This document shows, in pieces, positions 10,287 to 19,089 of a DNA stretch of 64,000 nt; position 1 is the stretch's first letter, and each line of letters starts with the position of its first letter. Below the pieces are notes generated by a model that made no database searches, had not been told where the DNA came from, and saw only the letters and a program-made list of their open reading frames with translations. Source of the stretch: Hyphomicrobiales bacterium. Lineage in GTDB: Bacteria; Pseudomonadota; Alphaproteobacteria; Rhizobiales; Rhizobiaceae. Location: contig UCJA01000014.1 in NCBI GenBank assembly GCA_900472675.1, positions 170,962 through 234,961 of the forward strand, given 5' to 3'. The translations under genes were made by a program, and so were the position numbers.

Positions 10287-11725
10287 TGCGGCGCTATCGT
10301 AAAGTCAAAATTCTCGCAACGCTTGGACCGGCTTCCTCCACCGAGGAGATGATCCAGAAGCTGCACGAAGCGGGGGCAGACCTCTTCCGCATCAATATGA
10401 GCCACGCCAGCCACGATGTGATGCGCGACCTCATCAAGCGCATCCGTTCGGTCGAGGCTCGTGTCGGCCGGCCAATCGGTATTCTTGCAGACCTTCAGGG
10501 GCCAAAACTTCGCGTCGGCAAGTTTGCCAACACGAAAGTGACGCTGAAGCCGGGCCAGACTTTCACGCTCGACAACAATGAGGGGCCCGGCGACGAGACC
10601 CGTGTGTTCCTGCCGCATCCGGAGATCCTGGAAGCGGTCAAGGTCGGCGACCGGCTACTGATCGACGACGGAAAGCTGGCGCTGAAGGCCACCGCTGCCA
10701 ACGGTACGAGCATCGTCTGTACCGTTGTTGCGGGCACCAGCATTTCCGACCGCAAGGGCGTCAGTCTTCCCGATACGCTGCTGAGCGTCGGCGTGCTGAC
10801 CGACAAGGACCGCGCCGATCTCGACGCGGTTCTGGCCACGGACGATGTGGACTGGGTGGCGCTGTCCTTCGTGCAGCGCCCCGAAGACCTTTCCGAAGTG
10901 CGCAAGATCGCACGCGGGCGCGTCGGCATCATGTCGAAGATCGAAAAGCCGCAGGCGCTGGAGCGGATCGACGAGATCATCGAGCTTTCCGACGCGGTCA
11001 TGGTGGCACGTGGCGACCTTGGCGTCGAAATGCCGCTCGAGGCTGTGCCCGGTATCCAGAAGCAGCTGACTCGCGCCTGCCGCCGCGCCGGCAAGCCGGT
11101 CGTGGTTGCGACGCAGATGCTTGAATCGATGATCTCCGCCCCGGTCCCGACCCGCGCCGAAGTGTCCGACGTCTCGATCGCCGTCTTCGAAGGTGCCGAC
11201 GCGATCATGCTGTCGGCCGAATCGGCATCGGGCGACTATCCCGTCGAAGCGGTGTCGATGATGGCGTCGATTGCCCGCACGGTTGAGCAGGACCCGTATT
11301 ATCCCAACATCATCTACGCGCAGCGGGCAACACCGGAAGCCACCGGCGCCGATGCGATTTCGCTTGCCTCGCGGCAGATTGCCGAAACCTTGAAACTGTC
11401 GGCCATCGTTACCTACACCTCGTCGGGCACGACCGGCCTTCGCGCTGCGCGCGAGCGGCCACAGGTGCCGATCCTGGCCCTGTCGCCGATCATCCAGACA
11501 GCTCGCCGTCTTTCGGTGGTCTGGGGCCTGCACTGCGTCGTCACCCATGATGCGACGGATCTCGACGACATGGTCAACCGGGCCTGCCGCATCGTCGTGT
11601 CGGAAGGGTTCGGCAAGCCGGGCGACCGGATCATCGTTTCGGCCGGCGTGCCGCTCGGAACTCCGGGCGCCACCAACATGATCCGCATCGCCTATATCGG
11701 CGCAGACGGCCTGTCGGGCGTCTGA
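10286..11725 (+). CDS. pyk: Pyruvate kinase
   Basis: The 479-residue enzyme converts phosphoenolpyruvate and ADP to pyruvate and ATP, the last step of glycolysis. Visible signatures are the N-terminal KILATLGPASS, the substrate-site DLQGPKLRVG near residue 72, the catalytic-lysine segment IMSKIEKPQ around 215, RGDLGVEMP around 240 and the MLSAESASGDYP block near 310, followed by the C-terminal allosteric domain. Length is typical. ATG 10286 overlaps the stop of the DUF1036 gene by one base. A racemase-family gene follows 15 bases downstream and may be in the same transcript. Confidence 0.96.
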   Translation: MRRYRKVKILATLGPASSTEEMIQKLHEAGADLFRINMSHASHDVMRDLIKRIRSVEARVGRPIGILADLQGPKLRVGKFANTKVTLKPGQTFTLDNNEGPGDETRVFLPHPEILEAVKVGDRLLIDDGKLALKATAANGTSIVCTVVAGTSISDRKGVSLPDTLLSVGVLTDKDRADLDAVLATDDVDWVALSFVQRPEDLSEVRKIARGRVGIMSKIEKPQALERIDEIIELSDAVMVARGDLGVEMPLEAVPGIQKQLTRACRRAGKPVVVATQMLESMISAPVPTRAEVSDVSIAVFEGADAIMLSAESASGDYPVEAVSMMASIARTVEQDPYYPNIIYAQRATPEATGADAISLASRQIAETLKLSAIVTYTSSGTTGLRAARERPQVPILALSPIIQTARRLSVVWGLHCVVTHDATDLDDMVNRACRIVVSEGFGKPGDRIIVSAGVPLGTPGATNMIRIAYIGADGLSGV

Positions 11726-11740
11726 TCGAAAGGATCCCGG

Positions 11741-12772
11741 ATGCGTTCCACCAAGATCGTTCACGTCGTCAGCTGTCATGCAGAGGGCGAGGTGGGCGAT
11801 GTGATCGTCGGCGGCGTCAGGCCGCCGCCGGGTGACACCATCTGGGAGCAGTCCCGCTTCATCGCGCGGGACGAGACCTTACGGAATTTCGTGCTCAACG
11901 AACCCCGTGGCGGCGTCTTCCGCCACGTGAACCTTCTGGTGCCGCCCAAGGATTCACGGGCCGACATGGGCTGGATCATCATGGAGCCGGCCGATACGCC
12001 GCCGATGTCCGGATCCAACTCTATTTGTGTTTCGACGGTGCTTCTGGATACGGGCATCATCCCCATGCAGGAGCCGACGACGCAGCTGGTGCTCGAAGCG
12101 CCTGGCGGCCTCGTCTATGTGACCGCCGACTGCCGCAACGGCAAGGCAGAACGCATCCACGTGCGCAACGTGGTTTCCTTTGCCGATCGTCTGGATGCGA
12201 GCCTGGAGGTCGAGGGGCTCGGCACGCTGCGGGTCGATACGGCCTATGGCGGCGACAGTTTCGTCATCGTCGATGCTGCCGACCTCGGCTTCGCCGTCAG
12301 CCCCGACGAGGCCCGCGAGATCGCCGAGGCGGGTGTCCGGATTACAAGGGCGGCCAACGAGCAGCTTGGCTTCCGCCACCCCGAGAATGCCGAGTGGGAC
12401 CACATCTCGTTCTGCCAGATCGCCGGCCCGCTGGAGCGGCGCGACGGCGAAGTCACGGGTGCCAATGCCGTCGTCATCCAGCCCGGCAAGATCGACCGCT
12501 CGCCCACCGGCACCGGATGCTCGGCGCGCATGGCGGTGCTCAAGGCACGGGGCGAGCTTGGCGTGGGCGAGACCTACCGCGCCCGGTCCATTATCGGTTC
12601 GGAGTTCATCTGCCACATCGAGAGCGAAACTAAGATCGCCGGACGGGACGCCATCGTGCCGATGATCTCCGGTCGTGCCTGGGTGACCGGCACGCATCAG
12701 CTGATGCTCGATCCCGCTGATCCGTGGCCGGCGGGCTACCGCCTCTCCGACACCTGGCCAAAGCTCGTCTAG
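11741..12772 (+). CDS. Proline racemase family enzyme with Ser/Cys active-site pair
   Basis: A 343-residue member of the proline racemase/hydroxyproline epimerase/trans-3-hydroxyproline dehydratase superfamily. These enzymes use two facing residues, Cys-Cys in classical racemases. Here the first position is Ser (S90, in PMSGSNSIC) and the second Cys (C260, in PTGTGCSA). Such Ser/Cys members exist, and their activities differ from proline racemization, so epimerase or dehydratase activity on hydroxyproline is possible but unproven. Other family marks are the N-terminal [15 protein letters not shown] and [20 protein letters not shown] lies just before the ATG. No hydroxyproline catabolic genes are adjacent; it follows pyruvate kinase closely. 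Confidence 0.85.
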   Translation: MRSTKIVHVVSCHAEGEVGDVIVGGVRPPPGDTIWEQSRFIARDETLRNFVLNEPRGGVFRHVNLLVPPKDSRADMGWIIMEPADTPPMSGSNSICVSTVLLDTGIIPMQEPTTQLVLEAPGGLVYVTADCRNGKAERIHVRNVVSFADRLDASLEVEGLGTLRVDTAYGGDSFVIVDAADLGFAVSPDEAREIAEAGVRITRAANEQLGFRHPENAEWDHISFCQIAGPLERRDGEVTGANAVVIQPGKIDRSPTGTGCSARMAVLKARGELGVGETYRARSIIGSEFICHIESETKIAGRDAIVPMISGRAWVTGTHQLMLDPADPWPAGYRLSDTWPKLV

Positions 12773-12778
12773 AACGCC

Positions 12779-13825
12779 TCAGGGCTTGCCGACCGACATG
12801 TCCAGCTCCGGCTCGGCCTCAACGCCAGCCGGAGCCTCTCCAGCGATGCGCACCTCTGCACGCCGCGCTGTTGCCTGAAGATCGGCTGGCTTGCCTGCCA
12901 GCTTCTCCACGGCTGCCAGAACCACATCGCCCGCCACGTAGTCCGGCTTGTGCCCGACGCCATGGATGACCACCAGCTCTGCACCTGCCACGTCGCGCGC
13001 CATCTGGCGGGAGTGGATGTCCACTGAGACGATGGCGTCTCTGTCGCCGGTGATGATCACGGTGGGTGCCGTGATGCCCTTGTAGCGGGGCGCTACGCGG
13101 CCGAGGTAGCCGTTCAGGTTCGACAGGTCGATGGCATTGCTACGGAAGTTGTCCGGCCGCAGGACGAGGGCAGGGGCGCCGTCCTCCAGATAGCTCTGGG
13201 GGCGCGGGTTGGGATGGAACACCGCCTCCGTTGCCTTGTCTATGACAGCCAGGCCTGCCGGCAGGGTCAGGAGTCGGGTGAACAGCCGGCCAGCCCAAGG
13301 CCGTGCGGCGAAGTGGTAGTACCAGTCGACGTCGCCGTTCCAAGGGTAAAGAACCGCAGACAGAAGGACGAGACCAGCCGTCCTGTCCGGGTGCTGGACG
13401 GCAAAGCTTGCAGCGATCGCCCCGCCGAAGGAATGGCCGACGATGATGGCGCGTTCGATGCCGAGTCGCTCCATCAGCCTGGCGATGGCGTCCGCCTGGC
13501 CGTCCGGCGTGTCGTTCTCCGGTCCGCCGCGCTCCGAATATCCGTAGCCAGGCCTGTCGACGAACAGCATCTCGGCGCGGCCGCCGAACATCTGTCCGAA
13601 GGCTGCGGCCTGGTCGCGCAGGTTGCCGCTTGCACCATGAATGAAGACGATCGGCGGCAGGTCGGCCGTGGCGGGCCTTGGCAGATGCAGCGCGTTCATG
13701 CGGTAGCCGCCAACGTCTGTCAGCGTGCCGATGTTGGGGAAGCGGGCTTCGATCTCACGGGTTTTCCATGCGGTAAAGCCAAAGCCTACCGCCAAGCCCA
13801 GAATAACAACGATGAGGATGATCAT
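12779..13825 (-). CDS. Membrane-anchored alpha/beta hydrolase
   Basis: A 348-residue alpha/beta-hydrolase fold protein. One N-terminal helix (residues 1-20, IILIVVILGLAVGFGFTAW) anchors it or acts as an uncleaved signal. The oxyanion segment FIHGASGN is near 70, the nucleophile elbow GHSFGG near 127, the acid in the ITGDRDAIV segment near 270 and the His in VIHGVGHKP near 298. It therefore has a full Ser-Asp-His triad; the substrate is unknown. The C-terminal 40 residues are a charged, Pro/Ala/Glu-rich extension. It lies 11 bases after the TPR gene on the same strand and is likely co-transcribed with it. It converges on the racemase gene six bases away. Confidence 0.87.
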   Translation of the reverse strand: MIILIVVILGLAVGFGFTAWKTREIEARFPNIGTLTDVGGYRMNALHLPRPATADLPPIVFIHGASGNLRDQAAAFGQMFGGRAEMLFVDRPGYGYSERGGPENDTPDGQADAIARLMERLGIERAIIVGHSFGGAIAASFAVQHPDRTAGLVLLSAVLYPWNGDVDWYYHFAARPWAGRLFTRLLTLPAGLAVIDKATEAVFHPNPRPQSYLEDGAPALVLRPDNFRSNAIDLSNLNGYLGRVAPRYKGITAPTVIITGDRDAIVSVDIHSRQMARDVAGAELVVIHGVGHKPDYVAGDVVLAAVEKLAGKPADLQATARRAEVRIAGEAPAGVEAEPELDMSVGKP

Positions 13826-13836
13826 GCGGAGGCGGC

Positions 13837-14514
13837 TCAGGTGCGGTTACCGGACAGCTTTTCGGACAGCTTGGCAACGGCCTCCTGGGCATCCCGATCG
13901 GCGGGGTAGACGTCGAGGTAACGCTGCCAGGCTTTCAGGGCCAGCTGGTCCTTGCCTGATTCCGTCAGAATGCCGGCCATGCCCGCCAGTGCGCCGATGT
14001 GGCGGGGCTCGCGCCGCAGAACCTCGGCGATATCCGCCATGGATTTGCGCGTCTCGCCCATGGTGTAGTGCAGCGTGGCGCGACGGTTCCAGCCCTCCGG
14101 ATAGGCGGGGTCGAGAACGGTCACCTGGTCGAGAAAATCGAGGGCTGCGGCATTGCGCTTTTCCTTGATGGCGGCGGCGGCCCATTGCATCAGCAGGTCG
14201 ACCGTCGGGCTGCCTGAACCGTTCATGTCCGACAGGATCTGGCCGGCGATGCCGCGCGCCTTGACCGGATCGCGCTCGCGCTTCAGTGCTTCGAACAGCG
14301 TGTCCCGAGTCGAGACCTGGGCCGGAGCGGAAACGGGAGCGGCGGCAGGGGGCGGTGGTGCCGGATCCGATGGCGCAAGAGGAGTGCCAGGATCTGGCGG
14401 CTCCGGCGGCATGGGCTGGGCCAGCGCTGGATTGCGGCCAGTCTCCTGGGCGGGAGCCGGCAGGGCGGGAAGGGTCAGGGCAAGCAGTGCGAGGCTAAAA
14501 CGAAAATGGCGCAT
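13837..14514 (-). CDS. Secreted TPR-repeat protein
   Basis: A 225-residue exported protein. A signal peptide (RHFRFSLALLALTLPALPAPA) is followed by a Pro-rich linker (30-65) and three or so tetratricopeptide repeats between 70 and 215, including the canonical NRRATLHYTMGETRKSMADI and ALKAWQRYLDVYPADRD helices. TPR proteins of this form usually serve as periplasmic interaction scaffolds; no partner is evident. It is the first gene of a two-gene unit with the alpha/beta hydrolase. The start ATG 14514 gives an intact signal sequence; the ribosome site is weak. Confidence 0.85.
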   Translation of the reverse strand: MRHFRFSLALLALTLPALPAPAQETGRNPALAQPMPPEPPDPGTPLAPSDPAPPPPAAAPVSAPAQVSTRDTLFEALKRERDPVKARGIAGQILSDMNGSGSPTVDLLMQWAAAAIKEKRNAAALDFLDQVTVLDPAYPEGWNRRATLHYTMGETRKSMADIAEVLRREPRHIGALAGMAGILTESGKDQLALKAWQRYLDVYPADRDAQEAVAKLSEKLSGNRT

Positions 14515-14612
14515 GCGGTTAAAGTAATCCGCATGCGCCCAATATCAAATCCGTTTTATCGCACATTCGACAAATTGATTGGCCGCGGCGGATATCCGCA
14601 GCCTATGCCGTA

Positions 14613-14738
14613 TCAGCCCTGACGAGCCTTGAAGCGCGGGTTCTGCTTGTTGATGATGTAAACGCGGCCCTTGCGGCGAACCAGACGGTTATCGCGGTGA
14701 CGAGCCTTCAGCGCCTTGAGCGAGTTCTTGATCTTCAT
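14613..14738 (-). CDS. rpmJ: 50S ribosomal protein L36
   Basis: A 41-codon gene encoding [16 protein letters not shown]... and ending ...NPRFKARQG, which is recognisably ribosomal protein L36 of the longer, cysteine-free alphaproteobacterial type. The zinc-binding Cys/His set of the classical 37-residue L36 is absent, so it is the zinc-independent form. The protein sits in the large subunit near the peptidyl-transferase region. It stands alone between the TPR gene and purK. Confidence 0.95.
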   Translation of the reverse strand: MKIKNSLKALKARHRDNRLVRRKGRVYIINKQNPRFKARQG

Positions 14739-14783
14739 TTTACTGGTCCAGCAGTCTGTGGGCTCGTGAGCCGCTTGTGTATC

Positions 14784-14824
14784 AATCAAAAGCGCGCCGC
14801 CTGTCTGTGCAAGAGGGGCGCGCT
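14784..14824 (-). terminator. Intrinsic terminator after purEK
   Basis: On the minus strand AGCGCGCC (14824-14817) pairs with GGCGCGCT (14798-14791) around an 18-base loop and runs into TTTTGATTG. It lies about 47 bases past the purK stop and before the rpmJ promoter region. Confidence 0.65.
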
Positions 14825-14870
14825 CTCAAGTTGGCGGTGCAATTAACCCGAGGCTTGCACCATGTCAACC

Positions 14871-15944
14871 TTATGACGCCATTTTCGGCCCTGTCAGCGC
14901 GGTTACATGCCCCATTTTTCTGCCCTGGCGGGATTCAGTCTTGCCATACAGATGGACGAGTACATCCGGCCGGGCAAGCCACGCGGGAACCTCGCCGATA
15001 TCGTCGCCGATCAGGTTTGTCATTACGCAGTTGGAGTGACGGCGGGTATCGCCCAGGGGCAGGGCGGTGACCGCACGGATGTGCTGCTCGAACTGGGAGA
15101 CGACGCAGGCGGCTTCCGTCCAGTGACCGGAGTTGTGGACCCGCGGCGCGATCTCGTTGGCGATCAGGCTGCCGTCGGCCATGACGAAGAATTCCATCCC
15201 GAGCACGCCCACGTAGTCCATGGCGGCAAGAAGCCTGGCTGCCGATTCGCGGGCTGCAGCCGCGGTCGATACGGTGATACGGGCGGGCAGGGTGGAGGTG
15301 TGAAGGATGCCGTCACGGTGAACGTTTTCGGCGGGGTCGTAGCTGACGATGTTGCCGTCTGCGGCGCGGGCGGCGATGACCGACACCTCACGCTCAAAGG
15401 CGACGAAGCTTTCAAGGATAAGCGGCACGCCGCCAAGCGCGGCATAGGCGCCGGCTGCGCTGTCGGCAGATCCGCGAAAGACCCGCTGCCCCTTGCCGTC
15501 GTAGCCCAGCCGGCGGGTCTTCAGGACGCCGCGTCCGCCAAAGTCGGCCAAGGCCTGCTCGAGGTCGTCCTGGCTGTCGACCGCATGGAAGCTTGCCGTC
15601 TCGATGCCGCAACCGTTCAGGAAGCGCTTTTCGGTCACCCTGTCCTGGGCAATGTCGAGTGCGCGCGCCGGCGGATGCACGGGTACGGAGCGCTGCAGCG
15701 CCTCGGCTGCCACCACCGGGACGTTTTCGAACTCGTAGGTGACGACGTCGCATCGGGCGGCCAGTTCAGCGAGTGCTGCGGGATCGTCATAGGCTGCGAC
15801 GATCTGGGCGTTCGCCACCTGGGCTGCGGGGCAATCGGCCTGCGGCTCCAGGATGATGGTGGTGAAGTTCAGGCGGGCTGCGGCCATGGCCAGCATACGG
15901 CCAAGCTGCCCCCCGCCGATGATGCCGATGGTGCGGATGCTCAT
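14871..15944 (-). CDS. purK: N5-carboxyaminoimidazole ribonucleotide synthase
   Basis: The 357-residue ATP-grasp enzyme makes N5-CAIR from AIR, ATP and bicarbonate in purine synthesis. It opens with the nucleotide-binding IGIIGGGQLGRML and shows the ATP-grasp segments LKTRRLGYDGKGQ near 150, LESFVAFEREVSV near 180, the metal-binding NEIAPRVHNSGHWT around 265 and a C-terminal RQGRKMGHVT. It is downstream of purE with a 19-base gap, so the two subunits of the N5-CAIR pathway are co-expressed. ATG 15944 is preferred to upstream in-frame starts, which overlap purE. Confidence 0.96.
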   Translation of the reverse strand: MSIRTIGIIGGGQLGRMLAMAAARLNFTTIILEPQADCPAAQVANAQIVAAYDDPAALAELAARCDVVTYEFENVPVVAAEALQRSVPVHPPARALDIAQDRVTEKRFLNGCGIETASFHAVDSQDDLEQALADFGGRGVLKTRRLGYDGKGQRVFRGSADSAAGAYAALGGVPLILESFVAFEREVSVIAARAADGNIVSYDPAENVHRDGILHTSTLPARITVSTAAAARESAARLLAAMDYVGVLGMEFFVMADGSLIANEIAPRVHNSGHWTEAACVVSQFEQHIRAVTALPLGDTRRHSNCVMTNLIGDDIGEVPAWLARPDVLVHLYGKTESRQGRKMGHVTALTGPKMAS

Positions 15945-15963
15945 TGTTTCTCTCAATCCAGCC

Positions 15964-16464
15964 TCAGGGGGCTTCGTCGATGGGATAGTCGGCGACGGCG
16001 GCCGTTTGGCGCGCGCGCCATTCGTCGAGGCGATCGGCGATCTCGGGATCGTGGAGGGCCAGCACGGCAGCGGCCAGGAGGGCGGCATTGATGGCACCGG
16101 CCTTGCCGATTGCCAGCGTGCCGACGGGGATGCCGGCCGGCATCTGAACGATCGAGAGCAGGCTGTCCTGTCCCGAAAGGGCACGCGACTGAACCGGCAC
16201 GCCGAACACCGGAAGCGGCGTCATGGATGCGGCCATTCCGGGCAGATGGGCAGCTCCGCCGGCGCCGGCGATGATCACCTGGAAGCCCTCGTCGCGGGCG
16301 CCCTTGGCAAATCCGAAGAGCCGGTCGGGCGTGCGGTGTGCCGAGATGATGCGGGCCTCGTAGCCGATATCCAACGCCTCCAGCGTATCGGCGGCGTTCT
16401 TCATGGTCTCCCAGTCGGACTGGCTGCCCATGATGATGGCGACTGCGGGTCTCTCGGCCGGCAT
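15964..16464 (-). CDS. purE: N5-carboxyaminoimidazole ribonucleotide mutase
   Basis: The 166-residue class I PurE rearranges N5-CAIR to CAIR. Diagnostic segments are [11 protein letters not shown], the ISAHRTPDR active-site loop with its catalytic His, and [11 protein letters not shown] followed by [28 protein letters not shown] precedes the ATG. It forms an operon with purK. A small YdcH gene on the same strand lies just upstream on that strand and may be part of the same transcript. Confidence 0.97.
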   Translation of the reverse strand: MPAERPAVAIIMGSQSDWETMKNAADTLEALDIGYEARIISAHRTPDRLFGFAKGARDEGFQVIIAGAGGAAHLPGMAASMTPLPVFGVPVQSRALSGQDSLLSIVQMPAGIPVGTLAIGKAGAINAALLAAAVLALHDPEIADRLDEWRARQTAAVADYPIDEAP

Positions 16465-16490
16465 GGCTCTCTCCTTAAGGCGATGATATC

Positions 16491-16697
16491 TCAGGCGATA
16501 ATATCGGGAATGATCTGGTCCTCGATCTGGGTCATCCGATCCTTGATCGCCAGCTTCTTCTTTTTCATGCGCTGCACCCGCAGGGCGTCGCAGCCGACCT
16601 GGATCATGGCATTGATCGCAGCGTCGTAGTCCTCGTGCTCCTGGCGTAATTTCGCGAGCATCAACCGGACATCCGCCTGTTCCTGATCAGCCATCAT
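16491..16697 (-). CDS. YdcH family (DUF465) small helical protein
   Basis: A 68-residue, almost wholly helical protein of the YdcH/DUF465 family: [20 protein letters not shown], then AINAMI, then a basic [16 protein letters not shown] segment. Function of the family is unknown. The start is ambiguous: ATG 16697 has GGGGA five bases upstream and gives a typical length; ATG 16712 and a longer frame from 16763 are less likely. It is divergently oriented to a second YdcH gene at 16924, and a CtrA-like half site lies between them. Confidence 0.85.
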   Translation of the reverse strand: MMADQEQADVRLMLAKLRQEHEDYDAAINAMIQVGCDALRVQRMKKKKLAIKDRMTQIEDQIIPDIIA

Positions 16698-16923
16698 CGC
16701 ATTCCCCATGTCATTCCGGCCTTGTGAAGGGGCCTGACCTTTCTGGCAAGCTCCTACCATCAATCCCCGTTAACGGCTAGTTAGACAAAGCCACGAATTT
16801 GCCGCTGAGATGCCATGATTTCTCCTTCGACAAACAGGATCGATCATGTCACACTTCCTTTGCAGACCTGAAGCTTCGGCTTGGGAACAGCCGAGGCAGG
16901 TATCCAAGGAAGGAACATGCCAC

Positions 16924-17100
16924 ATGACCGTCCAGGCTCATCTCGCATCGCTTGAAAAGAAGCACGTCGCTCTTGAGGAGGAGCTGCAGACTACTCTTGC
17001 TTCTCCCTCTTCCGACGACCGGCAGATCGCCGAACTCAAGCGCCGCAAGCTTCGTCTCAAAGATGAGATGCAGCGACTCAAGGCCTCTACGCGTCACTAG
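16924..17100 (+). CDS. YdcH family (DUF465) small helical protein
   Basis: A 58-residue protein with the DUF465 layout: AHLASLEKKHVALEEELQ, a short Ser/Pro-rich turn, then the basic helix IAELKRRKLRLKDEMQRL. It is shorter and more classical than the family member across the intergenic region, so the two are paralogues facing away from each other. AAGGAAGGAA eight bases before ATG 16924 fixes the start against an upstream in-frame ATG at 16846. No function is known. Confidence 0.87.
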   Translation: MTVQAHLASLEKKHVALEEELQTTLASPSSDDRQIAELKRRKLRLKDEMQRLKASTRH

Positions 17101-17173
17101 TTCTCGCCAAAGGAGACACGGCCGCCAGCCCTTGCAGTAAGCAATAGGGCAAATACCAGGTGGCAAAACCAAT

Positions 17174-17214
17174 CAAAAAGATTCTGGTCGTGGTCAGTCG
17201 ATCACGACCAGAAT
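17174..17214 (-). terminator. Intrinsic terminator overlapping the ArsR gene end
   Basis: On the minus strand a perfect 12-bp stem (17214-17203 with 17192-17181, loop of ten) is followed by CTTTTTG. Its 5' arm encodes the last three amino acids and the first bases of the stop codon of the ArsR-type gene. Confidence 0.85.
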
Positions 17215-17462
17215 TGATCCAGCCAAAGGCTCACCCGGCCGAAGCCCTTGCTGTTGACGGCGTAAATCCGCCGCGTACCTTCGGCCCTCACCGTGACCAG
17301 TTCGCAGTCGAGCAGGGCTTTCAGGTGCTGGGAAACCGCCGGCCGACTGATCGGCAGGCCCTGAGCCAGCTCGTTGACCGTCTTCGGTGCGCGCCGCAAT
17401 TCCTCGAGAAGATGTCGCCTGTTGGGATCAGCAATTGCTGTGAATGGATCGCTTGTGGTCAT
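17202..17462 (-). CDS. ArsR-family winged-helix regulator
   Basis: An 86-residue DNA-binding protein of the ArsR/SmtB class. The winged helix is plain: PNRRHLLEELRRAPKTVNEL, the recognition helix PISRPAVSQHLKALL and the wing VTVRAEGTRRIYAV. No cysteine metal-binding cluster (CxC) is present, so it is not an obvious arsenic or heavy-metal sensor. ATG 17462 matches the usual start of such short regulators; a TTG at 17537 with GGAGG abutting it would add 25 residues. It is downstream of the TSUP transporter gene on the same strand (87 bases), which may be its target. Confidence 0.88.
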   Translation of the reverse strand: MTTSDPFTAIADPNRRHLLEELRRAPKTVNELAQGLPISRPAVSQHLKALLDCELVTVRAEGTRRIYAVNSKGFGRVSLWLDQFWS

Positions 17463-17549
17463 GCGGAAAGGGTAGGGCGGACGCTGCACCGCGGCAAGAT
17501 GCGGTGTGCGCTGCACTTCGGTTGCCAGCTTGCGCAACCTCCGCCCTGA

Positions 17550-18320
17550 TCAGAAGGGCAGGCCATCCCAAAGCAGTTTCAGACCCGCGATCAGAGCAAG
17601 CCCGTAGGTCATGGGATAGAAGGTTTCGGCCTTAAGGTGCTTGACCACCAGTGCGCCGGCCACGGTCGAGACCAGGGCCACCGGCAGCAGGCTTGCGGAA
17701 ATCGTGAGGTTCTCACGGCCCAGAGCGCCCAGCATGAGATAGGGCACCACCTTGACCGCGTTGACGATGGCGAAGAAGCGAATGCTGGCGCCGGTGTAGC
17801 GTTTGGGATCGAGCTTCATGGGCAGGACGTAGATCTGGAAGGGCGGGCCGCCCGCATGGGCGACGAAGCTCGCATAGCCCGACAGGGCTCCCCAAAAGGT
17901 GGCGGCCACCGGCCGATGCGGCAGCGGCTCCACAGGAATATGCGAGTTGGGGCCGTAGACTTGCCAGAAGTAGCGCAGCGTGAAGAGGATGGTTGCGGAG
18001 GCGATGACCAGCCGCAGGGCGTTTTCGGAGACATAGGCCGAGGTTGCCCAGCCGAGCGCGATGCCGATCACGCCGCCCGGCAGGATGATGAGCAGCGTCT
18101 TGCGATCGTTGAAGTTTCGCCAGGACCAAAGGGCGACCATGTCCATGACGATCAGGATCGGTAGGAAGATGGCGGCTGCCTGGACCGGGTCCACGGCCAG
18201 CGACATGATGGGAACGCCAAGAAGCCCGAAAGCGCCTCCGATGCCACCCTTTGAAAGCCCCACGAGCATGACGGCGGGGATGGCTGCGGCGAAAAACGCC
18301 AGCGTCAGCGTATCGGGCAT
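17550..18320 (-). CDS. TSUP (TauE/SafE) family transporter
   Basis: A 256-residue inner-membrane protein with seven to eight hydrophobic helices and the two internal repeats typical of the TauE/SafE family. Its opening GLSKGGIGGAFGLLGVP and later SFVAHAGGPPFQIYVLP are family signatures. Members export or import sulfite, sulfoacetate, taurine-derived anions or other small organics; the substrate here is not determinable. It starts a probable unit with the ArsR gene. It is divergent from the ThiE-like gene, with about 110 bases between them. Confidence 0.87.
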   Translation of the reverse strand: MPDTLTLAFFAAAIPAVMLVGLSKGGIGGAFGLLGVPIMSLAVDPVQAAAIFLPILIVMDMVALWSWRNFNDRKTLLIILPGGVIGIALGWATSAYVSENALRLVIASATILFTLRYFWQVYGPNSHIPVEPLPHRPVAATFWGALSGYASFVAHAGGPPFQIYVLPMKLDPKRYTGASIRFFAIVNAVKVVPYLMLGALGRENLTISASLLPVALVSTVAGALVVKHLKAETFYPMTYGLALIAGLKLLWDGLPF

Positions 18321-18429
18321 GTAAAACTTCGATCTTGCGGCTGTTGATCCTTATATCCTTCCGGTCTATCGAAATTGCTTGAAGAAAACGAGTGCGGTTT
18401 GCGCACGAAAAGGCCGATTGGGACCAGAA

Positions 18430-19080
18430 ATGACAGAACAGCAAGACCGTTGCCGCCTCGTGCTGGTCGTGCCGGAGAATGACGACGCGGAGGCGCTTGC
18501 CGTCCAGGTCGAGGCCGCACTCTCCGGCGGCGACATCGCATCGGTGATCGTGCCGCAATATGCGTCGGACGAGCAGGTCTTCCAGAAGCGTGCGGAATTG
18601 CTCCTGCCGATCATCCAGGAGGGCGGTGCCGCGGCCCTGATTGCCGGCGACAGCCGCACGGCGGGTCGCGTCAAGGCGGACGGGCTGCATGTCTCGGCCG
18701 TGGCGGAATTGGCGGACGCGATCGAGAAGTTCACGCCCAAGCTGATCGTCGGGGCCGGCGGTGCCACGGACCGGCACTGGGCGCTGGAGATCGGCGAACG
18801 GCGCCCGGATTATATCTTCTTCGGCAAGCTCGACGGCGATATCAAGCCGGAGGCGCATCCGAAAAACCTGGCGCTGGCGGAATGGTGGGCGTCCATGGTG
18901 GAGATCCCCTGCATCGTGATGGGCGGGACGGATCTCGCCTGCGTGGTTCCGGTGGCCGAAACGGGTGCCGAATTCGTGGCACTGCGCGGTGCCGTATTCT
19001 CCTATGCCGACGGGCCGGCCGAAGCCGTGCGTGAGATCAACCGCCTGCTTGACGAAAAAGCGCCACGGTTTCAGGCTTGA
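18430..19080 (+). CDS. Thiamine-phosphate synthase (ThiE/TenI)-like protein
   Basis: A 216-residue TIM-barrel protein of the thiamine phosphate synthase/TenI superfamily. Recognisable but divergent segments are GDSRTAGRVKADGLHVS (position of the usual DGVHLGQ), LIVGAGGATDRHWALEIGE (usual GVS-H-A motif) and PDYIFFGKLDGD. Several canonical ThiE residues are changed, so it may be a TenI-type or otherwise repurposed paralogue rather than the main thiamine enzyme; no thi genes or TPP riboswitch lie nearby. ATG 18430 is chosen. A Sel1 protein gene follows after nine bases. Confidence 0.75.
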   Translation: MTEQQDRCRLVLVVPENDDAEALAVQVEAALSGGDIASVIVPQYASDEQVFQKRAELLLPIIQEGGAAALIAGDSRTAGRVKADGLHVSAVAELADAIEKFTPKLIVGAGGATDRHWALEIGERRPDYIFFGKLDGDIKPEAHPKNLALAEWWASMVEIPCIVMGGTDLACVVPVAETGAEFVALRGAVFSYADGPAEAVREINRLLDEKAPRFQA

Positions 19081-19089
19081 TGCTTGGCC

